The notes under the pieces: model-generated
Database searches by the model: none
Told to the model about the DNA's origin: nothing
What the model saw: only the letters and a program-made list of their open reading frames with translations
Made by a program: the position numbers and the translations under genes
Shown here: piece after piece, positions 1 through 8,613 of the stretch
How the letters are laid out: each line of letters starts with the position of its first letter
Position numbering within the stretch: the first letter of the stretch is position 1
Assembly: GCA_963804865.1 (NCBI GenBank)
Contig: CAWDSH010000001.1
Location: 1,364,001-1,428,000 of the forward strand
DNA length: 64,000 nt
Direction: 5' to 3'
DNA from: CAVVEQ01 sp963804865
GTDB taxonomy: Bacteria; Chloroflexota; Anaerolineae; Anaerolineales; Anaerolineaceae

Positions 1-264
1 ATCATGAAAGCCAGCGGGGTGAGCGAGGAGCTTCTGGAAAAAGTGCAGTCCATTCTAAGCTGGCCCGCCACCGAAGCAGAATATATCCGCGCCAGCAAAG
101 AGATCCCGGATGAGGTCGTGCGCAGCCTGATGGCGGTCGGCACATCCAGGGATTGCCGCGAGAAGGTGAAGGAATATATCGATGCGGGTGTGACCTGCCC
201 CATCCTGTTTCCCATGATGCCGGATATCAAGCCGGTGGTTGATGCATTCGCAGATGGTGTTTAG
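1..264 (+). CDS. C-terminal end of an LLM-class (luciferase-like) flavin/F420-dependent oxidoreductase, partial
   Basis: The reading frame is open from the left edge and stops at TAG 262-264, so only the last 87 or so residues are present. The segment IPDEVVRSLMAVGTSRDCRE followed by KVKEYIDAGVTCPILFP matches the usual end of LLM-class monooxygenases, in which a 'GT-x-x-x-C/V' turn and an 'AGV' strand close the TIM barrel near the last helices. These enzymes use reduced FMN or F420 as hydride donor in the cytosol. The substrate cannot be read from this fragment. A rho-independent terminator follows at once, so this is the last gene of its transcript. The family call rests on the C-terminal pattern alone. 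Confidence 0.7.
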   Translation: MMKASGVSEELLEKVQSILSWPATEAEYIRASKEIPDEVVRSLMAVGTSRDCREKVKEYIDAGVTCPILFPMMPDIKPVVDAFADGV

Positions 265-267
265 GAT

Positions 268-299
268 TGAATCAATATGAAACATTGATTCACTTTTTT
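268..299 (+). terminator. Rho-independent terminator after the LLM oxidoreductase
   Basis: Perfect 9-bp stem (TGAATCAAT at 268-276, ATTGATTCA at 284-292), 7-nt loop, then C followed by six T. It ends the transcript entering from the left and separates it from the response regulator gene. Confidence 0.8.
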
Positions 300-370
300 C
301 GTATATTAATAGGCGAATGATTGGCAGATCATTTAGTAACAAAGGAAAAGAGGATATATAAAGTAATCCA

Positions 371-1078
371 TTGGAAACATTAGTATCTGGGGGAAGTGTC
401 TTTCTGTTCGAACAGTATCCACAGAAAAAGAAAATCCGCGTTTTGATCGTCGACGACCATCCCATCGCACGTAAAGAACTCCGCACCTTGCTTGAGGACA
501 GCGGTGGCATGCGGGTGGTTGCTGAGGCTCGGGACGGCAGGGAAGCCATTGATTTATTCAACGACCTTAAGCCTGATGTGGTATTGATGGATCTCGTTGT
601 GCCGGAAGCGGATGGAATCGACGCCATTCGCAGGATCACATCCGAACATCCAATGTCAAAGATCCTGCTATTTTCGGATGCAATGACATATAAACAAGTT
701 TTTCCTGCAATAAAGCAAGGTACATTGGGTTTTCTCGAGAAAAAAGGTGATCCCGGACAGGTGATCGAAGCAATTCAAAACACCTTTCATGCCAAATCAT
801 CTTTGGAACCTATTCTGGCACACAGTGTTCTCGAAGATCTGAAAATTCCTCCCAAAACACATCCTGAAACGCAAAAACTCACGGAACGCGAAATGGAGGT
901 CTTGAAACTTCTGGCTTGCGGGTATGATAATCCGGAGATCGCAAAGCAATTGTTTGTCGCAGAGGTGACCGTGAGGACTCATATCAGCCGCATCCTTGAT
1001 AAACTACACCTGGCGAACCGGGTGCAAGCCACGCTCTTTGCTCTCCGCGAGGGCATCAGCAGCCTCGAAATGGGATAA
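371..1078 (+). CDS. NarL/FixJ-type response regulator with LuxR HTH domain
   Basis: A 235-residue response regulator. The receiver domain spans about residues 21-140, with the acidic pair in VLIVDDHP, the phospho-acceptor Asp about residue 74 in VLMDLVVPEADG, and the conserved Lys in FLEKKG. The C-terminal LuxR helix-turn-helix (LTEREMEVLKLL...VTVRTHISRILDKL) runs from about residue 168 to the end. Phosphorylation by a partner kinase should drive dimerisation and DNA binding. No kinase gene is adjacent, so it is an orphan here. The start is TTG at 371; no ATG gives a full receiver, and a purine-rich AAAGGAAAAGAGG lies 17 or more bases upstream, so the exact start is uncertain by a few codons. 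Confidence 0.9.
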   Translation: METLVSGGSVFLFEQYPQKKKIRVLIVDDHPIARKELRTLLEDSGGMRVVAEARDGREAIDLFNDLKPDVVLMDLVVPEADGIDAIRRITSEHPMSKILLFSDAMTYKQVFPAIKQGTLGFLEKKGDPGQVIEAIQNTFHAKSSLEPILAHSVLEDLKIPPKTHPETQKLTEREMEVLKLLACGYDNPEIAKQLFVAEVTVRTHISRILDKLHLANRVQATLFALREGISSLEMG

Positions 1079-1209
1079 ATCCAATTGTCCATTTCTACGT
1101 ATATATCTAATGGATGAAAAAGGTGTTACTGTAATTATCAACACTGGAAACATCCGGGATTGTCATATAATCATGTCATATCATTTTGTAAATTAAGAGG
1201 AGAGATAAA

Positions 1210-1596
1210 ATGAGAATATTTATTCGCTGGTTGTTTACCGCCATTGCCCTGGTCGTAGCTGCCCTGATCGTTCCTGGAATTAATATTTCAGATAGTAACG
1301 GCTGGGTGGCAGTGGCCATCATGGCAGTCCTGCTTGGCCTGGTCAATGCTGTCATTCGTCCTGTTCTGACTCTGCTTTCCTGTGGTTTCATCGTGCTCAG
1401 TATGGGGCTTTTCATGATAGTGATCAATGCCGTCAGCTTGTTGCTGGCGTCCTGGATGTCGGTGAACTGGTTCGGAGCCGGTTTTTATGTGCAAGATTTC
1501 TGGTCCGCACTCCTGGGCGCCGTCGTGGTAAGCGTGGTTTCCTTCCTGCTTTCCATGTTCCTGCCTGATAAGAAAAAAGTTACAGCCCGAACGTGA
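1210..1596 (+). CDS. Phage holin family (superfamily IV) membrane protein
   Basis: 128 residues with four hydrophobic segments (about residues 5-22, 35-55, 60-80 and 98-120) separated by short loops. This is the layout of the PF04020 'phage holin 4_2' family, which is common in bacterial chromosomes without any phage. The motif LGLVNAVIRPVL in the second helix is typical of the family. A clean ribosome-binding site, AAGAGGAGA, precedes the ATG by six bases. No lysis genes are nearby, so a phage function is unlikely. It sits 22 bp before a secreted bactofilin-like membrane protein and is probably co-transcribed, which suggests an envelope role. The molecular role of chromosomal members is not established. 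Confidence 0.85.
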   Translation: MRIFIRWLFTAIALVVAALIVPGINISDSNGWVAVAIMAVLLGLVNAVIRPVLTLLSCGFIVLSMGLFMIVINAVSLLLASWMSVNWFGAGFYVQDFWSALLGAVVVSVVSFLLSMFLPDKKKVTART

Positions 1597-1618
1597 TTCT
1601 TCCCACACAGGATCCAAT

Positions 1619-2899
1619 ATGATCGTTCATAAACGATTTTTAAGCCGCATCACCACCAGTTTTTTACTGGTGGTGATGGCGTTCTTCAGCATCACGAGCG
1701 ATGTCCAGGCACAGAGCCTGGTGTATGGCGATTACATTCCAAGTGGAAGCGTCGTTGAATCGGATATCCTGCTCTCGGGGACCAATGTGGTCATCGATGG
1801 CACGGTCATTGGCGACGTGGTTGCTGTCGGGCAATATATCACCATTAATGGAACGATCGAAGGCAGCCTGATCGCTGCCGGGCAGAAGATCACCATCAAT
1901 GGGACGGTCGAGGGCACCGTCTATAGCGCTGCGGTAACTGTTGTCCTTGGTGAAAGCGCCACCCTCTACCGCAACCTGTATTTCGCCGGGATCAGCTCTG
2001 TTGCCAAGGAAGGATCTGTGATCGACCGCGACCTGTATGGATTGAGCTTCGGCGCAACCATCAGCGGCAAGATCAACGGTCAATCGCAGACCGTGCTTGG
2101 ACCATACGAGATATTCAAATGGGTGGTCGAAAGACTTAACCTTGGGTTAACGCTTCCCGAAAGCCTTTCACCGACCAGCTTTCGTCCCATCCTCGCAACA
2201 GGAGCCGGGAAACCGCTCCTGATGCGCAGCTCACTGGCGGATACCGCAAATAATGATTTTCAGCAAACACTGGCGCAGATCTGGGTGTGGTGTGTGCCTG
2301 TACTCAAGAATTTTGCCATATTGTTAGTCATTGGTTTGCTGATAATCTGGCTCCGCAAGGTCATCATCACCGGAAGCGCTGAAAAGATCCTCGTCAGACC
2401 CTGGTATTCATTAGGGATTGGTCTGCTTTGCCTGGTCATCGCCATCAACCTGATCGGCGTGGCCCTGCTGCTCGCAGCGCTGATCCTGGTGATCGGCCTG
2501 GGGCTTGGATTCCTGAGCTTCTGGCCTTTAGCCCTGGTTTGGTATGGCATGGCGTATTCAGCATTGGGCATCGCCACCACGATCTTCGTCGCCTTTGTGG
2601 CATATGGTTCCAAGGTAATCGCTGCTTACCTTCTTGGATTTTTCATTATTACGAAACTTTCTGCAAAGACAAATCCGCACCCGATCCTTTCACTGTTGCT
2701 CGGTCTGGTGCTCTATGTTTTCCTGGCTGCGATCCCCATGTTTGGCTGGGTATTCGCCATTATGGCGACAGCGATAGGGCTTGGTGGAGCCTGGCAATTC
2801 TTGCGATCTCAAAGAATTGATGGAAAAGCAACACAAGTAACAGCACCTGCAGCGATCGTTAAGAAACCAGTAAAGACGGCATCGATTAAAAAGAAATAA
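1619..2899 (+). CDS. Secreted bactofilin-like beta-helix protein with C-terminal membrane domain
   Basis: 426 residues. A signal peptide (residues 1-31, cleavage probably after VQA) is followed by a right-handed beta-helix-like repeat region (about 40-175) with repeating units such as VVIDGTVIGDVVAVG, ITINGTIEGSLIAAG and ITINGTVEGTVYSAA. These are the polymer-forming repeats of bactofilins (PF04519), here placed outside the membrane. The second half (about 225-410) holds roughly six membrane helices, ending in a Lys-rich tail. This signal-beta-helix-membrane plan differs from cytosolic bactofilins such as the one at 44909-45394. An anchored extracytoplasmic scaffold is a reasonable inference. 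The 22-bp gap to the upstream gene suggests an operon. Confidence 0.8.
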   Translation: MIVHKRFLSRITTSFLLVVMAFFSITSDVQAQSLVYGDYIPSGSVVESDILLSGTNVVIDGTVIGDVVAVGQYITINGTIEGSLIAAGQKITINGTVEGTVYSAAVTVVLGESATLYRNLYFAGISSVAKEGSVIDRDLYGLSFGATISGKINGQSQTVLGPYEIFKWVVERLNLGLTLPESLSPTSFRPILATGAGKPLLMRSSLADTANNDFQQTLAQIWVWCVPVLKNFAILLVIGLLIIWLRKVIITGSAEKILVRPWYSLGIGLLCLVIAINLIGVALLLAALILVIGLGLGFLSFWPLALVWYGMAYSALGIATTIFVAFVAYGSKVIAAYLLGFFIITKLSAKTNPHPILSLLLGLVLYVFLAAIPMFGWVFAIMATAIGLGGAWQFLRSQRIDGKATQVTAPAAIVKKPVKTASIKKK

Positions 2900-2925
2900 G
2901 ATGCAGTTCTACCGCTAATGGATTT

Positions 2926-2956
2926 AAAAACCGCCTGTTTTCCTCGGGCGGTTTTT
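2926..2956 (+). terminator. Rho-independent terminator
   Basis: Stem AAAAACCGCC (2926-2935) pairs with GGCGGTTTTT (2947-2956), 11-nt loop, T-rich 3' side. It closes the two-gene unit 1210-2899. Confidence 0.85.
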
Positions 2957-2976
2957 TCATCACGGAATAAATCGGC

Positions 2977-2989
2977 TAAAATTGCCTGA
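2977..2989 (+). promoter_or_regulatory. Minus-10 element giving a predicted leaderless lactate permease mRNA
   Basis: TAAAAT at 2977-2982 in the context CGGCTAAAATTGCCTGATG. With the usual 6-base spacing, the predicted first transcribed base is position 2989, which is the A of the ATG. No Shine-Dalgarno sequence is present. Confidence 0.5.
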
Positions 2990-4485
2990 TGCTTTATTTC
3001 CTTGCGCTCTTCCCCATTTTACTGATCCTTATCCTGATGGGTGGATTCCACTTCGGCGGGCAAAAGGCGGGTCCGCTGGGGTGGATGGCCGGTTTGCTGA
3101 TTGCTCTATTGTTTTTCGGGTTGAATTGGCCCGTATTTTGGGTTTCCCAGGTCAAAGGATTGCTGCTTTCGCTCTATGTACTTATGGTCATCTGGCCTGC
3201 GCTCTTGATCTACAACCTGGTCAATCAATTCGGTGGCATCCAGGCAATGGCAGAAGGCTTGCAGCACGCGATCGTTGAACGCAGCCTGCTCCTGGTGCTC
3301 ACCGCCTGGGCGTTTTCCGGGTTGCTGGAAGGTGTGGCAGGTTTCGGGTTACCCATCGCCATTGTCGCGCCAATCCTGGTAGGGATGGGACTCGCGCCAC
3401 TCACCGCTGTGTCAGCCATTGCGGTGGGACATTCCTGGTCGGTCACATTTGGGGGCGTAGGAGTTACCTGGCAGACATTGCTGGCAGTAACCAAAATGGA
3501 AGCAGCGACCATCATTCCACCCGCAGCAATCATCCTCGGTATCGCATGCCTCGGATGCGGATTGGGCGCAGCCCATATTCTTGGGGAAATGAAAACCTGG
3601 CCGAAGATCCTCGCCATATCCGCCCTGATGGGTATCGTCCAGTATGGTGTCGCCGTGGCAGGATTACCGCAACTGGGAGCTTTTTCCGCCGGCCTGGCTG
3701 GCTTGATTGGCGGCTACCTGATTAGCCGGAACAGGCAGCGTTTATCAATGATCAAGGATCCGCGTTTTTATTCTGCCCTGGCAGTATATGGAAGCCTGGC
3801 CGGCATCCTGCTAATCCTGAATATCTCCGGATCAATTCATGCAGCGCTTGATCCAATTCAGTGGCAGGCACGATTCCCGGAAGTCAGGACTCTCAGCGGT
3901 TTCGTCACCGAAGCGGGTCCAGGGCAGATATTCCGCCTATTTTTACATCCCGGATTGATCATGCTTCTTATTTTCATCCTATCTTTCCGGGTACTTCTGG
4001 GTGCCGGTCTTTGCAGATCCTCTGATCTTGGGAATATCTGGCAAAAAACCTGGAAAACGGCTGCGCCTACCACGCTTGGAATTATCTTCACCATCGGACT
4101 CTCAACGCTCATGGAACATGTCGGCATGACTCAGCTGCTGGCAAACGGGCTGGTCATTCTCATGCAATCCTTCTACCCACTTGCTGCTCCGTTCATTGGT
4201 ATCTTAGGCGCTTTTACCACAGGCAGCAACAACAATTCGAATGTCCTATTCATCCCGCTTCAAAAAAGCATCGCGTCGCTGCTGGGCATTTCTGCCGCCT
4301 GGCTGGTGGCAGCCCAGACTGCTGGTGGAGCGCTTGGTAGCATGATCGCACCAGCTAAATTGATCATTGGCTGCAGCACGGTTGGCTTGCAAGGCAGGGA
4401 AGGGGATGCATTACGGAAGACTTTGCCCTACGTCCTGGCAATTGGATTGATCCTTGGAATTGCCATTTGGGCGATCGTTAGATGA
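2989..4485 (+). CDS. L-lactate permease family transporter (LctP)
   Basis: 498 residues, very hydrophobic, with about 13 membrane helices, as in the LctP family (PF02652). Characteristic stretches include GVAGFGLPIAIVAPILVGMG in the first half and GAFTTGSNNNSNVLF plus GGALGSMIAPAKLI in the second; the last two are hallmark loops of proton-coupled lactate/glycolate permeases. It should import L-lactate or a related 2-hydroxy acid across the cytoplasmic membrane. No lactate dehydrogenase gene is adjacent. The length is slightly under the usual 530-550 residues but both conserved halves are present. The transcript appears leaderless (see the minus-10 element). Confidence 0.88.
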   Translation: MLYFLALFPILLILILMGGFHFGGQKAGPLGWMAGLLIALLFFGLNWPVFWVSQVKGLLLSLYVLMVIWPALLIYNLVNQFGGIQAMAEGLQHAIVERSLLLVLTAWAFSGLLEGVAGFGLPIAIVAPILVGMGLAPLTAVSAIAVGHSWSVTFGGVGVTWQTLLAVTKMEAATIIPPAAIILGIACLGCGLGAAHILGEMKTWPKILAISALMGIVQYGVAVAGLPQLGAFSAGLAGLIGGYLISRNRQRLSMIKDPRFYSALAVYGSLAGILLILNISGSIHAALDPIQWQARFPEVRTLSGFVTEAGPGQIFRLFLHPGLIMLLIFILSFRVLLGAGLCRSSDLGNIWQKTWKTAAPTTLGIIFTIGLSTLMEHVGMTQLLANGLVILMQSFYPLAAPFIGILGAFTTGSNNNSNVLFIPLQKSIASLLGISAAWLVAAQTAGGALGSMIAPAKLIIGCSTVGLQGREGDALRKTLPYVLAIGLILGIAIWAIVR

Positions 4486-4573
4486 TGATTTCCTATCAAG
4501 AATGATAAGCACAAAAGTGGATAATTATTGTTATACTAATCCAAATATTTCATGACTTGAAGGGATTTTTCAT

Positions 4574-5311
4574 ATGAAACTCTTTGTTCGCATATTGGTA
4601 ATACCTGCTTTGATCCTGCTGGTCGGCATGGCTTGTGGCTTCAGCATTGGAGATGTCGGTACGGATGAGCCAGCGGAAGTCGCCACGGTTGAGATGGCAG
4701 CCCCAGTCGAGGAAGAGGTGGTAGAGGAAGAAGTGGTTGAGGAAGCGCTGCCATATTTTACTGAGGAGTTTGATGAGGAGACAGCGGATTGGTCCTATTT
4801 TATCCAAAGCGGGAAAGATGAAGATGTGAGCTTTGGCGTTAGCGACAGCCGCCTGGGAGTAAACATCAACAATAAAGAAACCTACATCTACTTCATTTAT
4901 GATGCCTTCACTTACGATAATATCTGGATTTCCACGGTGGTCGAAAACCGCGGAGTAAACAGCCAGGCCATCACGCTTGTTTGCCGCCTGACTGATGAGG
5001 ATGGCTGGTACGAAGTGAACATCCAGAACGATGGCATGTATTTCATTTCCGCCTTTGATGCCACCAGCAACGGATATACCCTGCTCGCCAGTGGTGGCTC
5101 AAATGCCATTCGCCAGGGAAAAGAAATCAATGAATATGGACTGGAGTGCGCGGATAAAGATTTAACGGTCTACATTAACGGTGATAAGGTGACCACTTTC
5201 ACGGATAATACCTTTAATTTCCGTGAAGGGCATGTCGGCATCTCGGTTTCATCCTTCGATGCCTACCCGGTGGAAGTGGAATTCGATAGTGTAACCATCG
5301 CAGCACCATAA
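4574..5311 (+). CDS. Lipoprotein with Glu/Val linker and laminin-G-like beta domain
   Basis: 245 residues. The N-terminal hydrophobic segment ends in a lipobox, LVGMAC, so residue 16 is the probable lipidated Cys. A linker of acidic repeats (VEEEVVEEEVVEE) spans about 37-57. The rest (about 62-245) is a beta-rich domain of the concanavalin/laminin-G type found in 'DUF1080-like' proteins: the pattern EFDEETADWSYF near its start and GHVGISVSS near its end are typical of jelly-roll carbohydrate-binding folds. It is expected on the outer face of the membrane. No catalytic residues are evident. The ligand is unknown. Confidence 0.75.
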   Translation: MKLFVRILVIPALILLVGMACGFSIGDVGTDEPAEVATVEMAAPVEEEVVEEEVVEEALPYFTEEFDEETADWSYFIQSGKDEDVSFGVSDSRLGVNINNKETYIYFIYDAFTYDNIWISTVVENRGVNSQAITLVCRLTDEDGWYEVNIQNDGMYFISAFDATSNGYTLLASGGSNAIRQGKEINEYGLECADKDLTVYINGDKVTTFTDNTFNFREGHVGISVSSFDAYPVEVEFDSVTIAAP

Positions 5312-5330
5312 AATCCTTTTTCAAAAACAC

Positions 5331-5362
5331 ACCAGCCAGCTCAATAAGCTGGCTGGTTTTTA
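5331..5362. terminator. Bidirectional terminator between the lipoprotein and zwf
   Basis: Perfect 11-bp stem ACCAGCCAGCT (5331-5341) with AGCTGGCTGGT (5347-5357), loop CAATA, T run on the plus side and A-rich sequence on the other. It lies between convergent genes. Confidence 0.9.
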
Positions 5363-5376
5363 TTAAAGGGACTTCT

Positions 5377-6825
5377 TCAGCAAAAGTGATACCAGGTTCG
5401 ACCATCCTTTGCCATGAATGCATCGGCTTCCTTTGGACCCCAGCTGCCGGGTTCATATTCCAGCAGTTGGGGTGCACCTGCAGAATGCAATCCCGCGATG
5501 ATTGGATCGATGATCTTCCAGGATTCCTCGGTTTGATCGGCCCGGGTGAATAAGGACGCGTCTCCTTGAATTGCATCCAGGAGCAGCCGCTCATAAGCTT
5601 CCGGGATCTTCGTTTCACCGAATGATTCGCGGTAATGGAAATCCATGTCAACGGTACGCAGGTCAGAAAGCGTATCCGGAACCTTGGCTTCAAAGCGCAG
5701 ATGGATGCCCTCGTTGGGCTGCAGGCAGATGCCCAGTACATTGGATGATATTTCGTAATTGGCTGGTAATTTGAACATATTCATCGGTGGACATTTAAAT
5801 TGGATGATGATCTCGGAAGTTTTATCCGCCAATGCTTTTCCAGACCGCAGGTAAAAGGGAACCCCCTGCCAGCGCCAGTTCTCCACGTACAGGCGCATGG
5901 CTGCGAAGGTTTCGGTGTGCGATTCAGGATCCACCTTCAATTCTTTGCGGTAACCTTTATACTGACCGCGCACAACATGCTTCAGAACATCTTCCGTGGA
6001 CATCGGTTGTACAGCCTCAAGCACTTTAATCCGCTCATCCCGCAGTGGATCGGCGTTGAATGACGAGGGCGGTTCCATCGCCACCAGGGTTAGCAGCTGG
6101 AGAAGGTGGTTCTGGAACATATCGCGGATCGCGCCAACCTTGTCATAATATCCGCCGCGATGCTCGATGCCGACCGATTCCGAAACCGTGATCTGCACGT
6201 GATCGATATAATTCCTGTTCCACAACGGCTCAAAAATAGTGTTAGCAAAGCGAAATACAAGCAAATTCTGGACAGTCTCCTTGCCAAGATAATGATCAAT
6301 TCGGTAAATCTGGTTTTCCTTGAGAACCTTCAGGATATCCTGGTTGAGCGTCCTGGCCGAGTTCAGGTCAGTTCCAAAAGGCTTTTCCACCACCACCCTG
6401 CGCCAGCCATCTTCTTCACCAACAAGCTTGGCTGCACCGAGATTTTGGATGATCGGGGAAAACAATGACGGCGGTGTGGCCAGGTAATACAGGCGATCTG
6501 CCGGCTCGCTTTCCATCGAAGTAAGGTCTTTCGCCAATACTTGAAAATCATTCCCTTCCACGGCACTTCCCGGGTGATAATGCAATTTTGATGAAAACTC
6601 CAACCACTCACTTTCGGAATATTTGAAATTCGCGTGCTCTTTTACCCCTTCATGCAATTTTTCCCGGAATTCGTCATCGCTCATCACCGAGGTGGAAAAT
6701 CCCACCACCCGGAAAAGAGCTGGCAGGCGCTTCTTTCGAAAAAGACTGAATAATGCGGGGATGAGTTTTCGGCTGGCCAGATCGCTGGATCCGCCAAAAA
6801 TCACCACGGTAACTGGTTTTGCCAT
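5377..6825 (-). CDS. zwf: Glucose-6-phosphate 1-dehydrogenase
   Basis: 482 residues, full length for the family. It oxidises glucose 6-phosphate to 6-phosphogluconolactone with NADP+ as the entry step of the oxidative pentose phosphate pathway. The N-terminal Rossmann nucleotide site reads GGSSDLASRK (residues 11-20; usual form GASGDLAKRK), EKPFG is at 147-151, and the active-site signature RIDHYLGKE with the catalytic His is at 175-183. The start is supported by AGGAGG six bases before the ATG. A TGCTAAAAT promoter element lies about 70 bp upstream on the minus strand. No 6-phosphogluconolactonase or gnd is next to it, so it seems to be transcribed alone. Confidence 0.96.
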   Translation of the reverse strand: MAKPVTVVIFGGSSDLASRKLIPALFSLFRKKRLPALFRVVGFSTSVMSDDEFREKLHEGVKEHANFKYSESEWLEFSSKLHYHPGSAVEGNDFQVLAKDLTSMESEPADRLYYLATPPSLFSPIIQNLGAAKLVGEEDGWRRVVVEKPFGTDLNSARTLNQDILKVLKENQIYRIDHYLGKETVQNLLVFRFANTIFEPLWNRNYIDHVQITVSESVGIEHRGGYYDKVGAIRDMFQNHLLQLLTLVAMEPPSSFNADPLRDERIKVLEAVQPMSTEDVLKHVVRGQYKGYRKELKVDPESHTETFAAMRLYVENWRWQGVPFYLRSGKALADKTSEIIIQFKCPPMNMFKLPANYEISSNVLGICLQPNEGIHLRFEAKVPDTLSDLRTVDMDFHYRESFGETKIPEAYERLLLDAIQGDASLFTRADQTEESWKIIDPIIAGLHSAGAPQLLEYEPGSWGPKEADAFMAKDGRTWYHFC

Positions 6826-6893
6826 TATTTTCCTCCTAAGGTCCGATTACAAAGGTAGGCGCATGTCTATAAAAATATGATGAATGTTCTCCC

Positions 6894-6902
6894 ATTTTAG
6901 CA
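6894..6902 (-). promoter_or_regulatory. Probable extended minus-10 of zwf
   Basis: On the minus strand TGCTAAAAT (6902 to 6894), an extended minus-10 that recurs in this window. Predicted start of transcription is near 6887, giving a leader of about 60 nt before the zwf ATG at 6825. Confidence 0.4.
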
Positions 6903-6964
6903 GTAATCTATTAGCCGAAAGGGATCATTCAAAATGCTGACGTTATTTAAATGATTTTAAATGC

Positions 6965-6999
6965 AAACACCAGGTTAAACCCTTGATAACCTGGTGTTT
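6965..6999 (-). terminator. Terminator hairpin after the cupin gene
   Basis: 13-bp perfect stem AAACACCAGGTTA (6965-6977) with TAACCTGGTGTTT (6987-6999). It lies ten bases after the cupin stop. The T run on the minus strand is short, but the stem is strong. Confidence 0.75.
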
Positions 7000-7008
7000 C
7001 GCAATAAA

Positions 7009-7335
7009 TCACTTAACCAGGGTCAACAACATGATGAACGGTGTCCTGGTTTTAAGGCTGTGCTGCAGTTCCGGAGGCATGTAAATCCACGAACCCGCCT
7101 TCACCTCGACCAGGTCCTTGCCGAGCGTCATGCTCCCTTCCCCCTGCAGCACTTCTATCATCGCGGCATGAGGCGAGGTATGTTCTGTCAACTCCTGACC
7201 GGCGGCAAAATTGAACAGGGTGACATCCAGGCGATCATCTTTATAGACGATCTGGCTGAGCACGCTGTTATCCGGTACTTTAGGGAGATTCGCGGTCAAT
7301 TGCTCTAAAAACACATATCCTTTTTCCATGATCAT
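7009..7335 (-). CDS. Small single-domain cupin protein
   Basis: 108 residues forming one cupin beta-barrel. The first cupin motif carries HTSPHAAMIEVLQGEG (metal ligands usually His-His-Glu) and the second GSWIYMPPELQHSL (ligand His). Such small cupins bind a metal ion and act as sensors, isomerases or dioxygenases; the substrate is not evident. It starts 12 bp after the DUF438 gene, so it is the last gene of the ferredoxin-DUF438-cupin unit under the Crp-type operator at 8868-8883. ATG at 7335 or 7329 are both possible; the AGGAGG-like purines upstream fit either. Confidence 0.82.
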   Translation of the reverse strand: MIMEKGYVFLEQLTANLPKVPDNSVLSQIVYKDDRLDVTLFNFAAGQELTEHTSPHAAMIEVLQGEGSMTLGKDLVEVKAGSWIYMPPELQHSLKTRTPFIMLLTLVK

Positions 7336-7347
7336 CCTCCTTTTTGA

Positions 7348-8595
7348 TCAGCTCTTGCCATCATCCAGCAGCCGGCGCTCTCCCTGCAATGAGCGCAAAT
7401 GAGCGGCATCCATACTGACTTCCAGTGTACCAAGATATTTCTGGTTCTCGTCACGCAGGGCGTGGTATTGGATGACCACGAATTTTTCCCCCATCTGGAT
7501 CCAGAATTCGGCGTGATCCCTGATCCCGGCGCGAAAATCATCCACGATCTGCTGTACCTTGTTCAGACTCTGCGGGGGATGGCAGTTCTGCACCTTGCGC
7601 CCGATAATGGCAGGCGAGCGCTGGAAGATGCGGTCTTTTGTCTGCGAGAAATATCGCACCGTATCATCCGCATCCACGTAGGTGATATCCACCGGCAAGG
7701 TCCGCAGCATCAGATCGATTTCTACTCCAGTCAGGGCGCCTGTTTGCAGTGGGATCAAGCCGCTTGATAGATCCGTTTTTTCTGAAACGGAGCCCTGGGT
7801 GGGTATTGGTTGTGCGGCCACCCCAACCGGCCATTGATTGCCGGGGATCACGAGGAAATAACCAGCATCATTTTCCTGTGAGCGGATCTGCTTCCAATCC
7901 TCCTCAGTCAACCTTTCCAGCGCAGAAGTGAAGAGGATTTTCTCTTCCTTATAGAACATTTCCTTGATCGCTGTTGCCATGGGCTGAAATATCGCATCGA
8001 TCTCTGCAGGAGTTGGTAATTTTTCGCTATCCAGGGTGCCGGTCAACAAGGCTTCCAATCGCTTCCATGCGGCACGAATATCGTTATGAATACCCCACAT
8101 CACCCGGGAAGGTCCATAAAATCCGTATTTCTCGAGAAATGGGAAGAGCAGGTTTTCTTTGCGGACATAATGAGCATCAAATTTCATTAGCTGCTGAACA
8201 AAATCGCGCGCAACCTTGATGACCTGGACACCCGGTTTTTCCTGATAAGCCTTAAGAGCGGCTTCAAGGTCGGCAAGCACTTCTTCAGCAGCCAGGTTCT
8301 CCGCCCTGAAGGTGTAAATCGGGTGACCCGGGGTGCTTTCCGGTGTTGGCTGACGATCGAGAGATTCTCTGAAGAAATTGGCGTGGATATCGCATAGGCG
8401 CTGGATTTCTTCTGCCGGCATGCCTTCTTCGATCAGCATCTGCTCAACTTCGACGATGCTGGGCGCATCCGACTCGTCCAGAAGCGAGCCAAACTCCGCA
8501 CGAACATCCTGGATGGTCCTTCCCGCATTGAGCTGCTTGAGAATATTTTTGATGGTCTCTTTTCGTTTACTGACATTATTGATGAATTCGCTCAT
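7348..8595 (-). CDS. DUF438 / hemerythrin / PAS domain protein
   Basis: 415 residues in three parts. The N-terminal DUF438 domain (about 1-85) has the typical start KRKETIKNILKQLNAG. A hemerythrin-like four-helix domain follows (about 90-240), with di-iron candidate ligands in HPIYTFRAENLAAEEV, KFDAHYVRKENLLFP and MWGIHNDIRAAWKRLE. A PAS domain fills the C-terminus (about 300-405), including ITYVDADDTVRYFSQTKDRIF. Hemerythrin domains bind O2 or NO at a di-iron site, so a role in oxygen or nitrosative stress sensing is a family-based inference. The gene is 18 bp downstream of a 2[4Fe-4S] ferredoxin and 12 bp upstream of a cupin. No kinase or DNA-binding domain is attached. Confidence 0.9.
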   Translation of the reverse strand: MSEFINNVSKRKETIKNILKQLNAGRTIQDVRAEFGSLLDESDAPSIVEVEQMLIEEGMPAEEIQRLCDIHANFFRESLDRQPTPESTPGHPIYTFRAENLAAEEVLADLEAALKAYQEKPGVQVIKVARDFVQQLMKFDAHYVRKENLLFPFLEKYGFYGPSRVMWGIHNDIRAAWKRLEALLTGTLDSEKLPTPAEIDAIFQPMATAIKEMFYKEEKILFTSALERLTEEDWKQIRSQENDAGYFLVIPGNQWPVGVAAQPIPTQGSVSEKTDLSSGLIPLQTGALTGVEIDLMLRTLPVDITYVDADDTVRYFSQTKDRIFQRSPAIIGRKVQNCHPPQSLNKVQQIVDDFRAGIRDHAEFWIQMGEKFVVIQYHALRDENQKYLGTLEVSMDAAHLRSLQGERRLLDDGKS

Positions 8596-8613
8596 ATCCA
8601 GTCTCCTTCTAGA

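Noticed and set aside
1210..1596. Phage lysis holin
   Set aside because: Only the chromosomal PF04020 membrane family is present; no phage genes, endolysin or integrase nearby.
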